This document shows positions 16,789 through 25,479 of a stretch of DNA of 64,000 nucleotides, piece by piece (positions within the stretch are counted from its first letter, which is position 1; every line of letters begins with the position of its first letter). Source of the DNA: Halonotius aquaticus (GTDB lineage Archaea; Halobacteriota; Halobacteria; Halobacteriales; Haloferacaceae). Made by a program: the position numbers and the translations under genes. The notes beneath the pieces were generated by a model, which made no database searches, was not told the DNA's origin, and saw only the letters and a program-made list of their open reading frames with translations. The stretch spans positions 62,001 through 126,000 of the forward strand of contig NZ_QKNY01000018.1 of NCBI RefSeq assembly GCF_003605575.1, given 5' to 3'.

Positions 16789-17241
16789 ATGCTCAAAGGC
16801 GGCGATCCAGCCCCGGCAGTGACAGCGCGCAATCAACACGGTGAGACGGTGTCGCTCGATTTCGACGACCCGACGGTTGTCTTCTTCTACCCGAAAGATT
16901 TCACCGGCGGCTGTACGATCGAAGCAACCGAGTTTCAAGCGGCCCTCCCAGAGTTTCGAGAGGTCGGCATCGGCGTCTATGGTGTCTCGATGGACGGCGT
17001 CGAGAGCCACGCCGAGTTCGCCGACGAGGAAGGGATCATCTTCGATCTGCTCGCTGATCCGGACGGCGACCTCGCCGACGCCTTTGGGCTCGCTACCGAC
17101 GATGGACACACCGACCGCCGGACGTTCGTGGTTGCTGATGGCGAGGTCGTCGCGGTGTACGATCCTGAACTGGCCGATCCATCGGGCCACGCCCGCGAGG
17201 TATTGCGAGACACGCGAAATGAGTTCGTCCGCGGCGGCTAA
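16789..17241 (+). CDS. Peroxiredoxin of the Bcp/PrxQ family
   Basis: 150 aa, cytoplasmic thiol peroxidase. The peroxidatic cysteine lies in FTGGCTIEATEF (about residue 43), and the thioredoxin-fold strand motifs VFFYPKDFTGG and VYGVSMDG are clear. Many Bcp proteins have a resolving cysteine five residues later, but here that position is Thr and no other Cys is visible. It therefore probably works as a 1-Cys enzyme with an external thiol. It is divergent from NOG1. Confidence 0.93.
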   Translation: MLKGGDPAPAVTARNQHGETVSLDFDDPTVVFFYPKDFTGGCTIEATEFQAALPEFREVGIGVYGVSMDGVESHAEFADEEGIIFDLLADPDGDLADAFGLATDDGHTDRRTFVVADGEVVAVYDPELADPSGHAREVLRDTRNEFVRGG

Positions 17242-17455
17242 CGGTCGTGCCCGCTGTGGGGTCGTTCATATGGGACGCGCTCACCAACCGGAAAGCTGCT
17301 TGAGACGCTGACGACAGCCGACCGCAGGCTGATCGGCCGACTCGGAGTGGAATCCTGTTGTCGACGCTGGTGGACTCGATTGCGGTGACGGACTGTGAGG
17401 CTGTCCTTTAGCCCACACTGCCACACACAAATTTTCACACATACAAACATGTTAG

Positions 17456-17470
17456 ACCAAAATAATTATC
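17456..17470 (+). promoter_or_regulatory. TATA-like element for HEAT-repeat gene 1
   Basis: An AT-rich core AAAATAATTATC stands about 33-45 bases before the ATG at 17502 and follows a GC-rich spacer. It is the only good promoter-like sequence in the 260-base gap after the peroxiredoxin gene, which otherwise holds nothing I can identify. Confidence 0.35.
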
Positions 17471-17501
17471 TTTTTCAGCAGTACCTGCATAGTGTCGTAA
17501 A

Positions 17502-18776
17502 ATGGCACAGTCTCCCTCACCAAACACAGCAGACTATCTGTATTCGCTCGCAAATCGCGGCGAGTACGGGGAGCTCATCCGCCATATCCGCGACCACGAC
17601 GACCAACACGTCCGCTACGGCGCGGCCGGGATCTTAGCCGAGTCGGCTGACTCATTCGCCGAGGCGGTGACACCACAGACACAGCAGGCACTCATCGACT
17701 GTGTCCTCTCGGAGCCATCCGATGCGGTGCGGGCCAACATCCTCGATGTCCTCCTCACCGTCGATGAATCAACCTTCGACACGATCATTACCAGACTTGA
17801 GGCCAGCCCCGAGTCGACACCGACGGAGACGCCGTATCCGCTCATCCTGACGAAATGGCATTCCTCGGGCCGGCCATCGCTGCGGTTTCTGGCCGTTGTT
17901 GGCTTCGGCCGCGTGGGGAGTCAAAGCACGATCAACAAACTACGCACGACGCTCTCACGGGAGACGGATCTCCGCGTGCTTCGGCGGGCGATCGAAGAGG
18001 CCGGCACCGTTGGCGATGAGACCTTTGTGAGCCCGATCCAAGAGCACCTGCGAGCCGGCAACGACGACTTCCAGCAGTCCGCCAACAGCGAGCAGATTGC
18101 GGCGGTCAAAGAGGCCGCGGTCGAAGCTCTCGTCGAGATCGGCACCGACGCAGCCTACGAAGCCCTCGTTGCGGCCTCCAGAAGCACCGATGATGAACTG
18201 AAAGAGCAGGTCATCGGCAAGATCGGGCGGTTCGGGGCCCAAGAGACGGTTGATCTGGTCGTCGACGAACTGGACGACGACTCCAACGAATCGATACGCG
18301 AGGAGGCGGCGGAAGGCGTCATCACGACGTTCACCGAAACGGAGTTTGACGAGGGCGATGCGGTTCGCCAGCAGGCCATCGAGAAGATCGCCGAAGACGT
18401 CTCAACTGATGTCTCCGAGGAATTTGCCTCGATCGTCGAGGAGTCACCACACAAATCGGAGCAGCGTAACGCCGCCTGGCTGTTGGGCCAACTGGAGGGT
18501 TCGAGTGAGGAAGCCATCGACTCGTTGGTCGATGCGTTGGACGACGACGATCCCGATCTCAGACGGATCGCCTCGGCAAGCCTCACCAAGCTTGATGAAA
18601 CCAAGGTTGAGGAAAAAATCGAGTCGTTCCTTGAGACAGTCGACGAAGACTCCGAAGCCCAGACCCTGGCCGCGTTTGTCCAGTCGAATCTGCAGAACAC
18701 CGCCGCGGAAGCGAAAAAGGAGTTGGTGGAGTACACCCATGTCACAAATCCCAGCGACTACACCTCATCCGAGTGA
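17502..18776 (+). CDS. HEAT-repeat protein 1
   Basis: 424 aa, soluble, acidic. It consists of about ten alpha-helical HEAT-like units, for example DHDDQHVRYGAAGILAES, LRVLRRAIEEAGTVGDE, VKEAAVEALVEIG and EQRNAAWLLGQLEGS. No catalytic motif or signal peptide is seen. It is a paralogue of the gene at 19467, and both are exactly 424 aa and colinear through their whole length. The two flank a Mut7-C protein. HEAT solenoids are protein-interaction scaffolds; the partner is unknown. The similarity to PBS-lyase-type HEAT repeats does not imply lyase activity. Confidence 0.88.
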   Translation: MAQSPSPNTADYLYSLANRGEYGELIRHIRDHDDQHVRYGAAGILAESADSFAEAVTPQTQQALIDCVLSEPSDAVRANILDVLLTVDESTFDTIITRLEASPESTPTETPYPLILTKWHSSGRPSLRFLAVVGFGRVGSQSTINKLRTTLSRETDLRVLRRAIEEAGTVGDETFVSPIQEHLRAGNDDFQQSANSEQIAAVKEAAVEALVEIGTDAAYEALVAASRSTDDELKEQVIGKIGRFGAQETVDLVVDELDDDSNESIREEAAEGVITTFTETEFDEGDAVRQQAIEKIAEDVSTDVSEEFASIVEESPHKSEQRNAAWLLGQLEGSSEEAIDSLVDALDDDDPDLRRIASASLTKLDETKVEEKIESFLETVDEDSEAQTLAAFVQSNLQNTAAEAKKELVEYTHVTNPSDYTSSE

Positions 18777-18895
18777 CCGACAAAGTCGGTGACAGCCACC
18801 GCAGTCGAGGGTCGTCAGGTCGGCCGGAGCCGTCTCAGAACAGAAGCTAGCTTTGCCGGTTGGAACTCCTGAGCCCACACCCAAGTACCAGCGGT

Positions 18896-18918
18896 GACAA
18901 GACAAGACAAGACAAGAC
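18896..18918 (+). repeat. Pentanucleotide tandem repeat (GACAA)4
   Basis: Four perfect GACAA units (18896-18915) followed by GAC end two bases before the ATG of the Mut7-C gene. Such a run is unusual in this GC-rich genome, and its unit number could change by slippage. In this position it would alter the 5' leader and not the reading frame. Confidence 0.85.
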
Positions 18919-18919
18919 T

Positions 18920-19369
18920 ATGGAACAACGCTTTCTCGTCGACGTGATGCTCGGCAAGCTTGCCACCTATCTGCGGATGTGTGGCTACGATACGCTGTAC
19001 GCCAACGAGGAGGAACTCGAAGCCGACGACGCGATCCGCAAGCGAGCCCAGACGACCGGGCGAACACTGCTCACACGAGATCAGACACTCGCCGCACAAA
19101 CCGAGGGCGCGATCTGTCTGACAGCGACGGCTATCGAGGCTCAGCTCAGCGAACTACACAAACAGGGGATTCCGATTGAGCTCCCGACAACGCCCACACG
19201 CTGTAGTCTCTGCAACGGGGGCATCGCACAGATTGATTCGAACCAGCACCCCAACCACGCCCCAGACACGGTGGATCATGTCTGGCAGTGTACCGACTGT
19301 GACCAATACTTCTGGAAGGGGAGCCACTGGGAGCGTGTTCAGGAGACAATCGCTGCCGTCACAACGTAG
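18920..19369 (+). CDS. Mut7-C RNase domain protein
   Basis: 149 aa from ATG 18920. The start FLVDVMLGKLATYLRMCGYDT is diagnostic of the Mut7-C domain, a PIN-fold predicted RNase, with acidic residues in LVDVML, EADDAI and LTRDQTL. A zinc ribbon follows, with CSLC (about residue 95) and WQCTDCDQYFW (about 130). The frame is open upstream to 18860 but crosses the GACAA repeat, so the later ATG is preferred. It lies between two paralogous HEAT-repeat genes in the same orientation, a layout that suggests a shared function. Confidence 0.88.
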   Translation: MEQRFLVDVMLGKLATYLRMCGYDTLYANEEELEADDAIRKRAQTTGRTLLTRDQTLAAQTEGAICLTATAIEAQLSELHKQGIPIELPTTPTRCSLCNGGIAQIDSNQHPNHAPDTVDHVWQCTDCDQYFWKGSHWERVQETIAAVTT

Positions 19370-19466
19370 CCAGACCACCGGGGCGGACACGACGGGAGAG
19401 CGTGGTCGCTACTGTCGAGAGCCCTGATCAGTATCTTTTTTGTCATCACTGACATCAGAGTCGATC

Positions 19467-20741
19467 ATGGCCGAGTCGCCCGCACCAAGCCAGACGGATC
19501 ATCTGTACGCGCTGGCGAACAGGGGTGACTACAGTCAACTCGTCCGGTATATACGGAACCACGACGATGAGAACGTTCGCTACGGCGCCGCCGGGATTGT
19601 CGCTGAATCGCTCGAGGAGTTCACCGCCCAAGTGACCCCACAGCTCCGACGGCTACTCGTCGAATCAGTGCTCAGCGACCCGAGTGATGCCGTTCGGGCC
19701 CAGGTCGTCAACATCTTACTTGCGATCGACGAGTCGACGATCGATAACATCATCACGCAGTTGGAGATGGATCCCCAAGCAACGCCGACCGACACGCCGT
19801 ACCCACTTATTTTGACGAAATGGCACTCCTCACCGAGGGCCCCATTGCGATTTCTCGCCGTCGTCGGCTTCGGCCGTGTTGGCAGTCAGAGCACGATCGC
19901 CAAGCTGCGGACGACAATCACACGCGAAACGGATCTGCGGGTGCTTCGGCGAGCGATCGAGGAAGCCGGCACCGTCGGCGACGAAACGTTTGTCAGCCCG
20001 ATCCAAGACCATCTGCGGGCCGGTAACGCGGAGTTCCAGCAGTCCGACACCGAGCAGATCGAACGCGTCAAAGAGGCCGCGGTCGACACACTGATCCAAA
20101 TCGGCACGGCAGCAGCCTATGAGGCCCTCGTGACGGCGTCCAGAAGCACGGATGAGCAACTGAAAGAGCACGTAATCGGTGAGATCGGGCGGTTTGGCGC
20201 GGAAGAAACAGTCGATCTGGTTGTCGATGAACTGGATGCGGAGACCAACGAGGAGTTGCGAACGGAAGCCGCCGAAGGCGTCATCACGACGTTTACCGAA
20301 TCCGATTTCGAGGAGGGGCATGCGGTTCGACAGCGCGCGATCGAGAAGATCGCCGAGGACGTATCGATCGATGTCTCCGCGGAGTTTGCCTCGATCGTCG
20401 ACGACTCGCCGTACGAGTCGGAACGGCGCAACGCTGCCTGGCTGTTGGGGCAATTGGAGAGTTCGAACGAGGACGCAGCGTCGTGTTTGGTTGATGCGCT
20501 CCAGGCCGACGATGCCTATCTCAGACAGATCGCCTCAGCCAGTTTGACACAGCTTGAAACCGCCGAGGTGGAATCCGAGATCGAATCAGTGCTGGAGACG
20601 GTTGAGGAGGACAGCGAGGTACATACGCTTGCATCCTTCGTGCAGTCGGCCCTCCAGAACACTGCCGCGGAGGCGAAAAAAGAGCTGATCGAGTACACGC
20701 ATGTCGTCGACCCGAGTGACTACGGGACAGCTAGCGAGTAA
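19467..20741 (+). CDS. HEAT-repeat protein 2 (paralogue of 17502-18776)
   Basis: 424 aa, of the same length as its upstream paralogue and clearly similar throughout. Blocks such as TPYPLILTKWHSS, RFLAVVGFGRVGSQSTI and NTAAEAKKEL are shared exactly. The variable parts are mostly the N-terminal 100 residues and the loop near residue 190. About ten HEAT-like helical pairs are seen and no catalytic motif. The ATG at 19467 is preferred over a TTG at 19440. A T-rich/TATA-like GTATCTTTTTT lies about 26-36 bases upstream, so it may have its own promoter. It is convergent with the next small gene, overlapping it by 11 bases. Confidence 0.88.
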   Translation: MAESPAPSQTDHLYALANRGDYSQLVRYIRNHDDENVRYGAAGIVAESLEEFTAQVTPQLRRLLVESVLSDPSDAVRAQVVNILLAIDESTIDNIITQLEMDPQATPTDTPYPLILTKWHSSPRAPLRFLAVVGFGRVGSQSTIAKLRTTITRETDLRVLRRAIEEAGTVGDETFVSPIQDHLRAGNAEFQQSDTEQIERVKEAAVDTLIQIGTAAAYEALVTASRSTDEQLKEHVIGEIGRFGAEETVDLVVDELDAETNEELRTEAAEGVITTFTESDFEEGHAVRQRAIEKIAEDVSIDVSAEFASIVDDSPYESERRNAAWLLGQLESSNEDAASCLVDALQADDAYLRQIASASLTQLETAEVESEIESVLETVEEDSEVHTLASFVQSALQNTAAEAKKELIEYTHVVDPSDYGTASE

Positions 20742-20937
20742 CCCATAGCTGAGCGACAAGAGAGATCGCACTCCCGGCAGCGAGAGCCGCACCGACAACA
20801 AATGGGGCGTCAGTGCCAGCGGTCGACTGATACATCGTCAGCAGTCCGACCACGATCCCCAAACCGCTCAGATACGCTTTCAGGAATCGTGTCGACCCGA
20901 CACCGGAGTCCTTCTCGTATGTGTCGCGGCTGCTCAT
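20731..20937 (-). CDS. Small two-helix membrane protein
   Basis: 68 aa with a charged N-terminus and two hydrophobic segments (about 20-38 and 44-64). Its 3' end overlaps the end of HEAT-repeat gene 2 by 11 bases on the opposite strand. The composition is normal for a haloarchaeal membrane protein. No family is recognised and no function proposed. Confidence 0.6.
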   Translation of the reverse strand: MSSRDTYEKDSGVGSTRFLKAYLSGLGIVVGLLTMYQSTAGTDAPFVVGAALAAGSAISLVAQLWVTR

Positions 20938-21045
20938 AGCAAAGATACTGAAACGAACTCTCCTAACGGCTTATCCTTCGATGCGTACAGGTGGCCCACC
21001 ACATACGTCGCCGTCGACAGACAATGGACGCTGTTGTACAACCGC

Positions 21046-22344
21046 TTACGCCCAGTCCTCGTAGGTCGGCCGCTTCAGATCACCGGGGAAGTCGTCAACG
21101 GGTGCGGTCGTCTGGTCGCCGGTTGCCATGTCTTTCACCGTCACGTCGCCGTTTTCGAGATCACGCTCGCCAACGATCACGACCGTCTCGGCGTTGATCG
21201 AGTCAGCGTAGTTCATCTGGGCACCGAAGCTCCGGTCGGCGATGTCGGTTTCGACGACGTGGCCACGGTCGCGGAGTTGGCGAGCAACGTCGGCGGCGAC
21301 CGCCTGAGTGTCGCCGACGCTCAAGACGTAGTAATCGGTCGCGGGGGCTTCCTCGGGCCAGACGCCAGCGCGCTCACAGAGCAACTGGAGGGTGGCGTGG
21401 CCCGGGGCGACGCCGACGGCGGGGGTGGGTTGGCCGCCGAAGCTTTCGATGAGGTCGTCGTAGCGACCGCCGCCGAAGACCGACCGCGAGACCTCACCCG
21501 TCGAGTCAAAACACTCGAAGACGACGCCGGTGTAGTAGTCCAACCCACGGGCGGTCTCCAATGACACGTCACAGTACTCGCGGACGCCAAGCTCCTCAGC
21601 CGCCGCCAAGACGGCTTCGAGGTTGGCGACGGCGTCGGCGACGCGATCGGTGCCGGCGAAATCGACCAGATCGGCGAGATCGTCGGTGCTAAGCAACTCG
21701 TCGAACGTTTCGGCCTGCTCGTAGCGTAGGCCGGCGTCCTGTAAGAGGCCGTAATACTCCTCATCGTCGATCTTCTCGGATTTATCGACCGCGCGAATCG
21801 CCGCCTCAGTGTCGACATCGGCGTCGAAGGCAGCCAAGAGACCGCCCAGCAGATCACGGTGTGAGACGCGGAACTCGAAATCATCGCCCGTGAGACCGAG
21901 ATCGGTCAGTGCGTCAGCCGCGAACGCTAAGACCTCGGCGTCGGCAGTCGGCTCACTGGAACCGAAGATATCGACGTTGGTCTGATAGAACTCCCGGAAA
22001 CGACCCTGTTGTACCTGTTCGTACCGCCAAAACGAACGCGTCGAGTACCACTTGATCGGCTTCGAGAGGGCCTGCTGTTTGGCGACGACCATCCGGGCGA
22101 CTGTCGGCGTCAACTCCGGGGTGAGCGTCACATCACGACCACCCTTGTCGGTGAAGTTGTACAGTTGGTCGACGATCTCGTCGCCGGATTTGTCGGTATA
22201 GAGCTCGGTCGCCTCCAGTGTCGGCGTTCCGATCTCGCGGAAGCCATACCGGGCGGCGGCGGCCTCAACGGTGTCGATGACCTCCCGGCGAGCGGTCATC
22301 TCGTCGGGGTAGAAGTCACGAAACCCTTTGAGTCGGTCGTACAT
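21046..22344 (-). CDS. hisS: Histidyl-tRNA synthetase
   Basis: 432 aa from ATG 22344 (MYDRLKGFRDFYPDEM). Class II motifs are visible: motif 2 in the WRYEQVQQGRFREF region, the histidine-specific ARGLDYYTG signature, and motif 3 in GGGRYDDL with GVAPG. The anticodon-binding domain fills the last 90 residues. It charges tRNA-His. The frame is open a further 62 codons upstream but with basic, non-haloarchaeal composition, so that part is excluded. Confidence 0.96.
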   Translation of the reverse strand: MYDRLKGFRDFYPDEMTARREVIDTVEAAAARYGFREIGTPTLEATELYTDKSGDEIVDQLYNFTDKGGRDVTLTPELTPTVARMVVAKQQALSKPIKWYSTRSFWRYEQVQQGRFREFYQTNVDIFGSSEPTADAEVLAFAADALTDLGLTGDDFEFRVSHRDLLGGLLAAFDADVDTEAAIRAVDKSEKIDDEEYYGLLQDAGLRYEQAETFDELLSTDDLADLVDFAGTDRVADAVANLEAVLAAAEELGVREYCDVSLETARGLDYYTGVVFECFDSTGEVSRSVFGGGRYDDLIESFGGQPTPAVGVAPGHATLQLLCERAGVWPEEAPATDYYVLSVGDTQAVAADVARQLRDRGHVVETDIADRSFGAQMNYADSINAETVVIVGERDLENGDVTVKDMATGDQTTAPVDDFPGDLKRPTYEDWA

Positions 22345-22442
22345 AGCCGGGCGTTTGCGAGGGCCGCGCTTGAATGCTGTCCTTTGGCGGTTCGGTCGGC
22401 GGCGACAAATAGATCGGAGGTACCGTTGCCGCCGGGTGTCGA

Positions 22443-22838
22443 CTACGCAACGACTTCGAGTCGTGTCCCGAGATTTTCGGTAAGCGCGGCTTCGAGATCC
22501 GGGTACAGCCCGAGCAGTTGCCCCACCCAACGACGGAACCGCCCGCGTTTGGTCTTGCCGACGAGGACGCGGTCGGCGTTTTGTCTGGCGGCTTCGTCGA
22601 TGATCGCCTCCTCAAGGACGTACCCCTGCCGAACGATGTAGTGGGCACCGATCTCGCCGAGTTCGTCCTCGACGGCCGCCTGAAGTTCGCTCCGGGTGGC
22701 TCGCTCGCCGTTCTGCAGCAGTGAGATATGAAGCACAATCAGCGACCCGCCGTCGTCGGTCAGCTCACGCCCGCGTTGGATCGTCCGATAGCTATCCGCC
22801 GTGAGGGGATAACGCACCGAAACGAGCGTCGTTGTCAT
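22443..22838 (-). CDS. UspA-fold stress protein, atypical
   Basis: 131 aa. The pattern of an N-terminal strand (TTTLVSVRYPL), a central LIVLHISL strand and an ADRVLVGKTKRG strand near residue 95 fits the universal stress protein fold. The usual G-2x-G-9x-G-S/T ATP loop is not clearly present; the region reads GKTKRGRFRRW instead. It may therefore not bind ATP. It stands alone between hisS and the EamA transporter, all on the minus strand. Confidence 0.75.
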   Translation of the reverse strand: MTTTLVSVRYPLTADSYRTIQRGRELTDDGGSLIVLHISLLQNGERATRSELQAAVEDELGEIGAHYIVRQGYVLEEAIIDEAARQNADRVLVGKTKRGRFRRWVGQLLGLYPDLEAALTENLGTRLEVVA

Positions 22839-22947
22839 ACGGGCGATACGTCGAGCGCGTATATCTGTCTTCCTGTCTGTACCCTTGCCGGCGTGGGGGT
22901 TTCATGCACACCGCGATGTGGATTCTTCACACCGCAATCCGGATGTC

Positions 22948-23829
22948 TCACACCGCGATCATCGTCACACCGATCACCGCGAGCACGGCGGCGACGATCC
23001 GAATCCCGAACTGCTGTTCGTCGAGCAACAGCCCGCCGAGTAACACGGCGACGATGGCTTGGGTGTTGATGATCGGCGAGGCGATACTCGCCGGCACCAG
23101 CGAGAAGGCGACGTTGGTCAGCCCCTCACCGGCAGCGACGAACAGGCCGCCGACCGCAAGCTTCGGCAGATCCGCCCGCAGCGTCGCCGGCGGAGTCGCC
23201 CGCAGCGCGACCGGAAGCAACACGACCGCGACGCCGCCGAGTACGATCGGGATCCAGACGCCGACCGGGATCGCCATCTCTTGGAGGGCGATCCGTCTGG
23301 CAACATCGCTGACGCCGAACGCCATCGCGCTGAGAATCGCCAGCCGCGCGGCCGTCGACGTGGTTGCCTGGCGAAGTGGATCAAGCAGGGAGCCGCCACG
23401 AAAGTTGGCGACGTAGACCGCGGCGGTCGCAACGAGGACGCCAGCGACCTGCAGCGGCGTCAACACCTGCCCAAGGACGACAACCTCAATCGGGAGCACA
23501 AACACGGGAACGATCTTGCTGATCGGCGCGACATAGGAGACTTCCCCGATGGCCAACGCGCGCAGAAAGGCGATCATCGCCCCGGCAATCATCGTCGTCG
23601 TCAACACGATGATGCCGAGTTCACTGGCCCCAAACGTCGTTAGCGCCTCGGTCGTCGTCGCCGTGCCGACGCGAAAATACCAGACCGGCAGATACCACAG
23701 CAGCGCGAAGCTGTTGATCCCGACAGTTAACAGCGAGGCTGCATAGCCCTCGAAGGCTCGTTTGAGATAGTAGAGATAGCCACCCCACACGAGGGCTGCG
23801 GCCACCGCGACGACGATCCCACCGACCAT
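22948..23829 (-). CDS. EamA/DMT superfamily transporter
   Basis: 293 aa with ten predicted transmembrane helices in two EamA repeats of about 140 residues. The first runs from VAAALVWGGYLYYLKRAF and the second from RLAILSAMAFGVSDVARR. Late helices carry the family pattern ASIASPIINTQAIVAVLLGG. The substrate is unknown; metabolites, amino acids or nucleotide sugars are common in the superfamily. The start codon is the ATG at 23829. Confidence 0.88.
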   Translation of the reverse strand: MVGGIVVAVAAALVWGGYLYYLKRAFEGYAASLLTVGINSFALLWYLPVWYFRVGTATTTEALTTFGASELGIIVLTTTMIAGAMIAFLRALAIGEVSYVAPISKIVPVFVLPIEVVVLGQVLTPLQVAGVLVATAAVYVANFRGGSLLDPLRQATTSTAARLAILSAMAFGVSDVARRIALQEMAIPVGVWIPIVLGGVAVVLLPVALRATPPATLRADLPKLAVGGLFVAAGEGLTNVAFSLVPASIASPIINTQAIVAVLLGGLLLDEQQFGIRIVAAVLAVIGVTMIAV

Positions 23830-23914
23830 TCACTGCATCGAACCCCGGGAGGGAGTTCAAGCGTTCGGTCTCGACGTGAGGCTGTTCGATCTCGGCGTGG
23901 GGCGTAGCGCGTCG

Positions 23915-24505
23915 CTACCGGCGCCCGTGGACGTAGGTCTGTTCGTGATCGGGAAAGACCTCGTCGACGGCGTCATCGCCGTGGCGGTCGGCCAGGATCG
24001 CCCGCAACTCGCCTTCGTAGTCGGCTTTTGGCACCGTCTCACTGGGGCCGGTTTCGACCGCAAGATTCGCGGCGACGAGATCGTCGACGGCGTGGCGACC
24101 AAACCCTGATAACGGCGCAATGTAGTCGACACTGTGGCGGTCTTCGAGGCTTTGGGCCGCCGCCCGGGAAACCGTCGGCACGCGGTCATCACGGCGGCTC
24201 CCGTCGGCGATGGCGTCGACAGCGAGCGCAGCCACAGTTTCGAGCGCGTGGTCGTGGACACGCTGGATGCCGTTACGCGGAAACCCATCGTCGACCATCT
24301 GTTCGACGGCGTCCTCGGCGACCGATTCATCGAGCGTGACCGTCTCGAACGGGAAGCCGAGTTCGGCAGCGGCCTCGCGGGCGTGCTGGAAGTCGTCGGT
24401 GACGCCGAAGTGTGCGGTCACGAGCCGAACGTCGTAAAACTCGTCTAAAAGGAGGGCTGCAAGCGAGGAGTCCTTGCCACCGCTGTACAGCAGCGCTAAC
24501 TCCAT
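23915..24505 (-). CDS. PP-loop (N-type ATP pyrophosphatase) protein
   Basis: 196 aa. The PP-loop SGGKDSS is at residues 9-15, close to the N-terminus, as in the adenine-nucleotide alpha-hydrolase superfamily. A later ETVPKADYEGELRAIL segment is also conserved in haloarchaeal relatives. Enzymes of this class adenylate a substrate for amidation or sulfur transfer, often on tRNA. No zinc-binding cysteines are present, which argues against a TtuA-like thiolase. It begins 1 base after the stop of the PDCD5 gene and so is cotranscribed with PDCD5 and S19e. Confidence 0.85.
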   Translation of the reverse strand: MELALLYSGGKDSSLAALLLDEFYDVRLVTAHFGVTDDFQHAREAAAELGFPFETVTLDESVAEDAVEQMVDDGFPRNGIQRVHDHALETVAALAVDAIADGSRRDDRVPTVSRAAAQSLEDRHSVDYIAPLSGFGRHAVDDLVAANLAVETGPSETVPKADYEGELRAILADRHGDDAVDEVFPDHEQTYVHGRR

Positions 24506-24506
24506 G

Positions 24507-24863
24507 TTAGCGGTGTTGGATATCGAAGGATTGCGAGTCCGGCTGGAGTTCCTTTAGCAGCTCTTTCATCTGGGCTTCGTCGATCCGATCTTGGACGCGA
24601 CCGCTCTGGGCGAGGGCGACGATCTGCTGTTTGACCTGTTTGGCGACCTGCGGTTTCGACATCTCGACAGCGTTGAGCCGCTGGCGCGCCCCGTCGGTCA
24701 GGTGCTTTTTGAGGACGGCCTCGCGTTGGGCCTCGGCCTGTTCTTGAGCGGCCTGCTGGCGGTCAGCCGCGTCACCCTCGCCGCCCTGCTGTTGCTGTTT
24801 GAGCTCTTTCCGCTTTTGCTCGCGGAGTTCTTCGAGTCGATCGTCATCAGGGCTGTTGCTCAT
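24507..24863 (-). CDS. PDCD5-related DNA-binding protein
   Basis: 118 aa from [21 protein letters not shown]. It has a helical N-terminus, a Gln/Glu-rich coiled region and the conserved core [17 protein letters not shown] plus [14 protein letters not shown] of the PDCD5/TFAR19 family. Archaeal members bind DNA in vitro, while eukaryotic PDCD5 works with the TRiC chaperonin. It sits between S19e and the PP-loop gene, an arrangement common in archaea. The extra nine upstream codons are excluded. Confidence 0.93.
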   Translation of the reverse strand: MSNSPDDDRLEELREQKRKELKQQQQGGEGDAADRQQAAQEQAEAQREAVLKKHLTDGARQRLNAVEMSKPQVAKQVKQQIVALAQSGRVQDRIDEAQMKELLKELQPDSQSFDIQHR

Positions 24864-24911
24864 ACATGTTGTGTCGTCGTGCAGCCGCAAAAACGGTTTC
24901 GGACGGCCGAA

Positions 24912-25367
24912 TTAGGCGTAGCGTTCGAGTTCGGGGTTGTCGAGGTCGTCGAAGACGTCTTTGGCGACCTCATCGAGGAAGGCGTCGCCCTCGGCGGTGG
25001 TGCGGCGACCCTCACCCTGGGCCGTCTGGATGAGCCCGTCGTCTTCAAGTTGGGTCAGGAGTTCGCGGATGATCTTCGTCGAGCCGTCGACCTGTTTTGC
25101 GGGGGCAACGGCGTAGCGGTTCGAGCCGCCTTTCGTGCCGCCGTACCCAGTCGAGAGTCGTTCGACGCCGATCGGGCCCTCGATGGCGACCTTTCGGAGG
25201 AGGCTGGCCCCGCGTCGCTCCCAGAAGTCGTCCTGTTGGGGTGGCAGTTCGCGGTCGTGGCTCGTCTTCGTGTACTCAACCCACTCCGGCGTTTCGAGCC
25301 GGTCTGCAAGCCGGTCGGCGAGCTCCTCGATGAGCTCCTCCGGCGGCACGTCGTAGAGAGTTACCAT
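24912..25367 (-). CDS. Ribosomal protein S19e
   Basis: 151 aa, small-subunit protein found only in archaea and eukaryotes. Diagnostic segments are VPPEELIEELADRL, the WVEYTKTSHDRELPP stretch, GPIGVERLSTGYGG and the winged-helix LLTQLEDDGLIQ. It is first in a three-gene operon with PDCD5 (48-base spacer) and the PP-loop gene. Confidence 0.97.
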   Translation of the reverse strand: MVTLYDVPPEELIEELADRLADRLETPEWVEYTKTSHDRELPPQQDDFWERRGASLLRKVAIEGPIGVERLSTGYGGTKGGSNRYAVAPAKQVDGSTKIIRELLTQLEDDGLIQTAQGEGRRTTAEGDAFLDEVAKDVFDDLDNPELERYA

Positions 25368-25479
25368 AGGGCCGTATTCCGGTTTGGCGCCTTTAAAGGC
25401 ATCGTATCGACGCCGCAGCCGCCGTCTGCCGGCCGATTTCGTGCGAGACGATCACACGGCCAACGGACTGAGATCGGTG

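Noticed and set aside
17242-17455. Possible small gene in the gap after the peroxiredoxin
   Set aside because: Short frames exist on both strands, but none has acidic haloarchaeal composition or a motif, and I found no tRNA-like cloverleaf.
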